A DNA stretch of 64,000 nt from contig OZ020244.1 of assembly GCA_963971285.1 (NCBI GenBank), positions 18,166,001 through 18,230,000 of the forward strand, in the 5' to 3' direction. Each line of letters opens with the position of its first letter. Position 1 is the stretch's first letter. Positions 61,801 through 64,000 of the stretch are shown here, one piece after another. This stretch comes from Astropecten irregularis (taxonomy: Eukaryota; Echinodermata; Asteroidea; Paxillosida; Astropectinidae). The translations under genes were made by a program, and so were the position numbers. Under the pieces are notes generated by a model. The model saw nothing but the letters and a program-made list of their open reading frames with translations. It searched no databases and was not told the DNA's origin.

Positions 61801-64000
61801 CATATCCTTTCTGGGAAATGGATTTGTAAGATCAAATATGGCGATCAAGATCCGCAGCAAACAGACCCATGAACATATGTTAATTTCAAGTTCATTGGTT
61901 TGGAGGATGTTTAGAAATAGGTAAGTAATGTTTCGTGCACGACCCTATGGGAAATGTCTCCCCCAAAAAGTACCAATCCTTGGTAATTATCACTCCTATT
62001 TTCATTAATTTGTTGTTGTAGACATTCCAGGTCTTTCTGGGAAAACTCTGCAGGTAACACATACGTACATGTGCAGGCCTGGAATTTGGTTCTGAAAGGG
62101 GCAAGGCCACTTTTCCATTGCAAGGGGCACTTCCATTGGAAAATCATAATGCCTCCGTTTAATTCCAGGCTTGCATGTGCACTTCCTATGGGCCTTGTAC
62201 ACAGCCTGTGGGATAAGATGTAAAAGTCACTCCTTGTTTATATACAGATTAATACCTAATTCCTGCTTCCACTTGCGCCTCTTCCTCTCCGCTAGACTCA
62301 GATGCGCAAATTCGTCCAGGCTCTCTCTGAGCTGCGTCTTGCTGGAGTCTCCCCCCGTTGCATCCCCTGTTTCCTGGGCTTCCTTCGGCTCAGCCGTCTC
62401 GCGTCCCGACCCTTTCTTGGGAGAGGATGAGGAGGACGACGGCACTGCAGTGTTGGCAATGCTTGCCGGTGTTTTGCTTGGCGTCGGGGGTTTAGTAGTC
62501 GGGGCTGGGCTGGGGGTTGTCCTCGTCTTGGCTAGCAAGGACAGGATGTTCTCTGTGCCGAGAGCGGGGGATGTTTCATTGCTGCCTTCCGCCTTCTCTT
62601 TCACCTTGTCTGCTTTCTCCGGTTTGAGATCTTTGCTGGAATCATCTCCGGGCTTGTCCTGAGACGTTTCCTTGTCGTTAGTGTTTACTTTAACATCTCC
62701 ATTTTCTGCTCCCACAAAAAAAGAGGAAAATTTACTTAACTTCATATTAATGGTATATGATTCATTCTCTTCTTTTCACTTCTGAACGATGTGGCAAACA
62801 AATTACCTTCTTTTTTCAATGCTTGGAGTTTAGGGGCCTCACGGTTTGATCCTAGTAGGATCTTTATCAAAGGCTAAATGACATGAGGACAAGAAATTGT
62901 AAGTAAAGATACATATACAGGGATGAGAGGATCAGAACAAAAGGGGGAGGAGTTCAGAGTGACCAGGGAGGGTGGGGGTTGGCAAGACCAAAGGTATTTG
63001 CATTTTTTTAATGATTTACTAATCGTACTCCATACAAATAAAGGATTTAGGATTGCAACGTCTAACTGGGTGAGATATGTAATAAATCGGTATCCACTCA
63101 GGAACTAGGATACATTTTGGATGATAGACTGGTCAGTGAAACTTAAAAATATACAGGACTGCACTCTGCAACGATGGAAAATAAATAAAATCATCAAATA
63201 ACCACAAGGGAAACTGACTGAATTTAAAGTAATTGAAAAGTGAACAAAGAAAAATTGACTGGAGCGGGATTCGAACCGGCGACCTCCTGAATACTGTACA
63301 GGCGCTCTACCAACTGAGCTATCCAGCCCTACGGTGGTGGTGACCCCAATAGTCAATTATCTTTGTTCGTTTGGCAGTCAGAAGCCATAAAACCACTCAC
63401 ACACCAGCGGTGTAAATAAAGTTACTCTGATTGTGCATGCACAAAAAAATTGCACATGCCTCCTCTATCAGCAAATACCCAATGGTTGGCTTACATACTG
63501 GATTTAGCCTTCATAAATATTGCAAATTCAATCAAATTGTGGCATCCTGGAACATTGGAATAGCATTGAACAATTTATTCTGGACTGTTTGCCAACTATT
63601 CATTGCAATATATTCATTCATATTTCATACATGTGTAGAACTGCTTAACCACAAAATTTGGTTTAGCATGAAAAGTCTTCCTTGATCAAACAGGATTACC
63701 AACAAAATTTTCATATGATGTTGTGATACTGCTTTTGACTTGTAGTCGACCATGCTGATCATAACATTCACAATGAGTTTGGGCTGCCATACTGATTTTA
63801 TTTACCAAGCTTTTTGGTGCTTTTAAAAAGCAAATTTTGGTCTTATGCAGCTCTATGAAATTGGCCCCTGGTCTTAACAGCTGATAGCTCAATATCTAGA
63901 CTTCAAGACTTCACCAGACTTCAAGCAACTCACCTATTTCAATGCTTGCCACATTCTCGCTGCCCGATATCTGTCCGATGGTCTTCAGTATTGCATTGAG
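52740..64000 (-). CDS. CCDC66: Coiled-coil domain-containing protein 66, 3' 12 exons, 5' truncated by window edge
   Basis: Microtubule- and centriolar-satellite-associated ciliary protein; vertebrate CCDC66 is needed for photoreceptor and cilium integrity. Exons in gene order: 64000-63934 (continues right), 62705-62256, 61116-60971, 60471-60331, 59757-59676, 58969-58684, 58119-58032, 56705-56544, 55910-55766, 54920-54711, 54466-53622, 52883-52740. They join in frame into 921 residues. Signatures shared with the vertebrate protein, in order: ILKTIGQISGS, RKWKQELGDEQVALK (across an exon join), DWLQEL, NLLVDPAEMERRE, a long Glu/Arg/Lys coiled coil beginning AVKAQVEEKQR, LAKRGHDTS, YDQGVQT, EKPVWGAGGK with the basic helix after it, DFVPFLRTDDPL, and the C-terminal DPLLNPNRLKDTEQRQERI. 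Splice donor 58683 (gtccga) is weak but fits phase and homology. The stop codon TAG is at 52742-52740; beyond it the terminal exon sequence recurs in tandem. Confidence 0.93.
53066..53316. mobile_element. MITE with GGGGCCAATTTCATAGAGCT ends
   Basis: GGGTCAATTTCACGGCCCTG / GACAGCTCCATGAAATTGGC. In the last CCDC66 intron (53621-52884). Confidence 0.8.
55183..55531 (-). mobile_element. tRNA-derived SINE, family 2
   Basis: Inverted copy with head GTGGCCTAGTGGTCTGGCAT, B box GGGTTCGAATCC and the shared core; located in the CCDC66 intron between exons 55766 and 54920. Confidence 0.82.
57169..57780. mobile_element. 612-bp element nested inside a palindromic MITE
   Basis: Ends CAGGGATGTA / TACATCCCCG (one mismatch) with the duplication AGAGAT at 57163-57168 and 57781-57786. 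The sister copy at 12544-12831 shows the uninterrupted site. The interior holds TTTCCGGAAA-type palindromes near the right end. Located in the CCDC66 intron between exons 58032 and 56705. Confidence 0.78.
58340..58590 (-). mobile_element. tRNA-derived SINE, family 2, truncated at its 5' head
   Basis: The 3' half is recognisable (inverted CACCCAGG, AGTTGATATTG, CATTATTGTTATT) but the tRNA-like head is missing. It lies in the CCDC66 intron between exons 58684 and 58119. Confidence 0.65.
59010..59380. mobile_element. MITE with AGGTAATATCATACTTTGG ends
   Basis: Starts AAAGGTACTTATGATATTTT and ends AAAGTATGATATTACCTTTA; located in the CCDC66 intron between exons 59676 and 58969, only 41 bp from the latter. 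Confidence 0.78.
61300..61635. mobile_element. About 335-bp MITE, GGCCAAAAA..TTGTTGTGTTGCCCTC ends
   Basis: ATTGTTGTGTTGCCCTCAG at the left is mirrored by GAGGGCAACACAACAAT at the right; A-rich interior. CCDC66 intron between exons 62256 and 61116. Confidence 0.8.
63193..63372 (-). mobile_element. tRNA-derived SINE, family 1, best preserved copy
   Basis: On minus: GGGCTGGATAGCTCAGTTGG, TAGAGCGCCTG, GGTTCGAATCCCGCTCCAGT, then CAATTTTTCTTTGTTCACTT and TCCCTTGTGGTTATTTG. It lies in the CCDC66 intron between exons ending 63934 and starting 62705. Confidence 0.85.
63634..63870. mobile_element. MITE with GGGGCCAATTTCATAGAGCT ends
   Basis: Right end GCAGCTCTATGAAATTGGCC is intact; the left end is shortened to GTAGAACTGCTTAACCACAA. 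CCDC66 intron, 64 bp from the exon at 63934. Confidence 0.72.

Noticed and set aside
63262-63335. A tRNA gene
   Set aside because: A and B boxes are present, but the same sequence recurs at least seven times with a shared non-tRNA tail, so it is a SINE.

Overview
The window is animal (eukaryotic) nuclear DNA. Genes are broken into many short exons with GT/AG introns of about 0.1-1.2 kb, and the space between and inside genes is packed with short inverted-repeat elements and tRNA-derived SINEs. Gene content (APEH, PTPDC1, CCDC66), intron size and repeat style fit an invertebrate deuterostome. My best guess is an echinoderm, but nothing in the sequence proves the species. No bacterial-type operon, CRISPR array or ribosomal RNA gene was seen.

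Layout. (1) 761-12516, plus strand: the last 18 coding exons of APEH, acylaminoacyl-peptidase; the 5' end lies off the left edge. (2) 12.5-17.2 kb: intergenic, mostly palindromic elements. (3) 17250-26638, minus strand: a complete 12-exon PTPDC1 gene (793 aa). (4) 26.7-37.9 kb: about 11 kb without a convincing host gene. It holds a SINE, several MITEs, a 284-bp tandem duplication, a 960-bp hAT-like element with hexamer arms, and a decayed LINE tail interrupted by a heptamer minisatellite. (5) 37998-43405, plus strand: a 7-exon gene for a 607-aa single-pass membrane protein that I do not recognise. (6) 43.4-52 kb: repeats, including a 247-bp hAT-like element just after the stop of gene 5 and a 2.95-kb element with terminal inverted repeats that carries a two-exon gene fragment. 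(7) 52740-64000, minus strand: the last 12 coding exons of CCDC66; the 5' end lies off the right edge. Its terminal exon has been expanded downstream into seven 119-bp tandem copies.

How the genes relate. APEH is a cytosolic serine peptidase that removes N-acylated residues from peptides. PTPDC1 and CCDC66 are both linked to cilia and centrosomes in vertebrates, but they are separate transcription units more than 25 kb apart, so shared control is only a speculation. All exon joins reported here were checked for phase: each gene gives one uninterrupted reading frame across its listed exons. The most unusual material is the exon-derived tandem array in CCDC66, the gene-carrying TIR element, the heptamer array inside a LINE tail, and the unrecognised membrane protein. 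I did not find a clear new multi-gene system.
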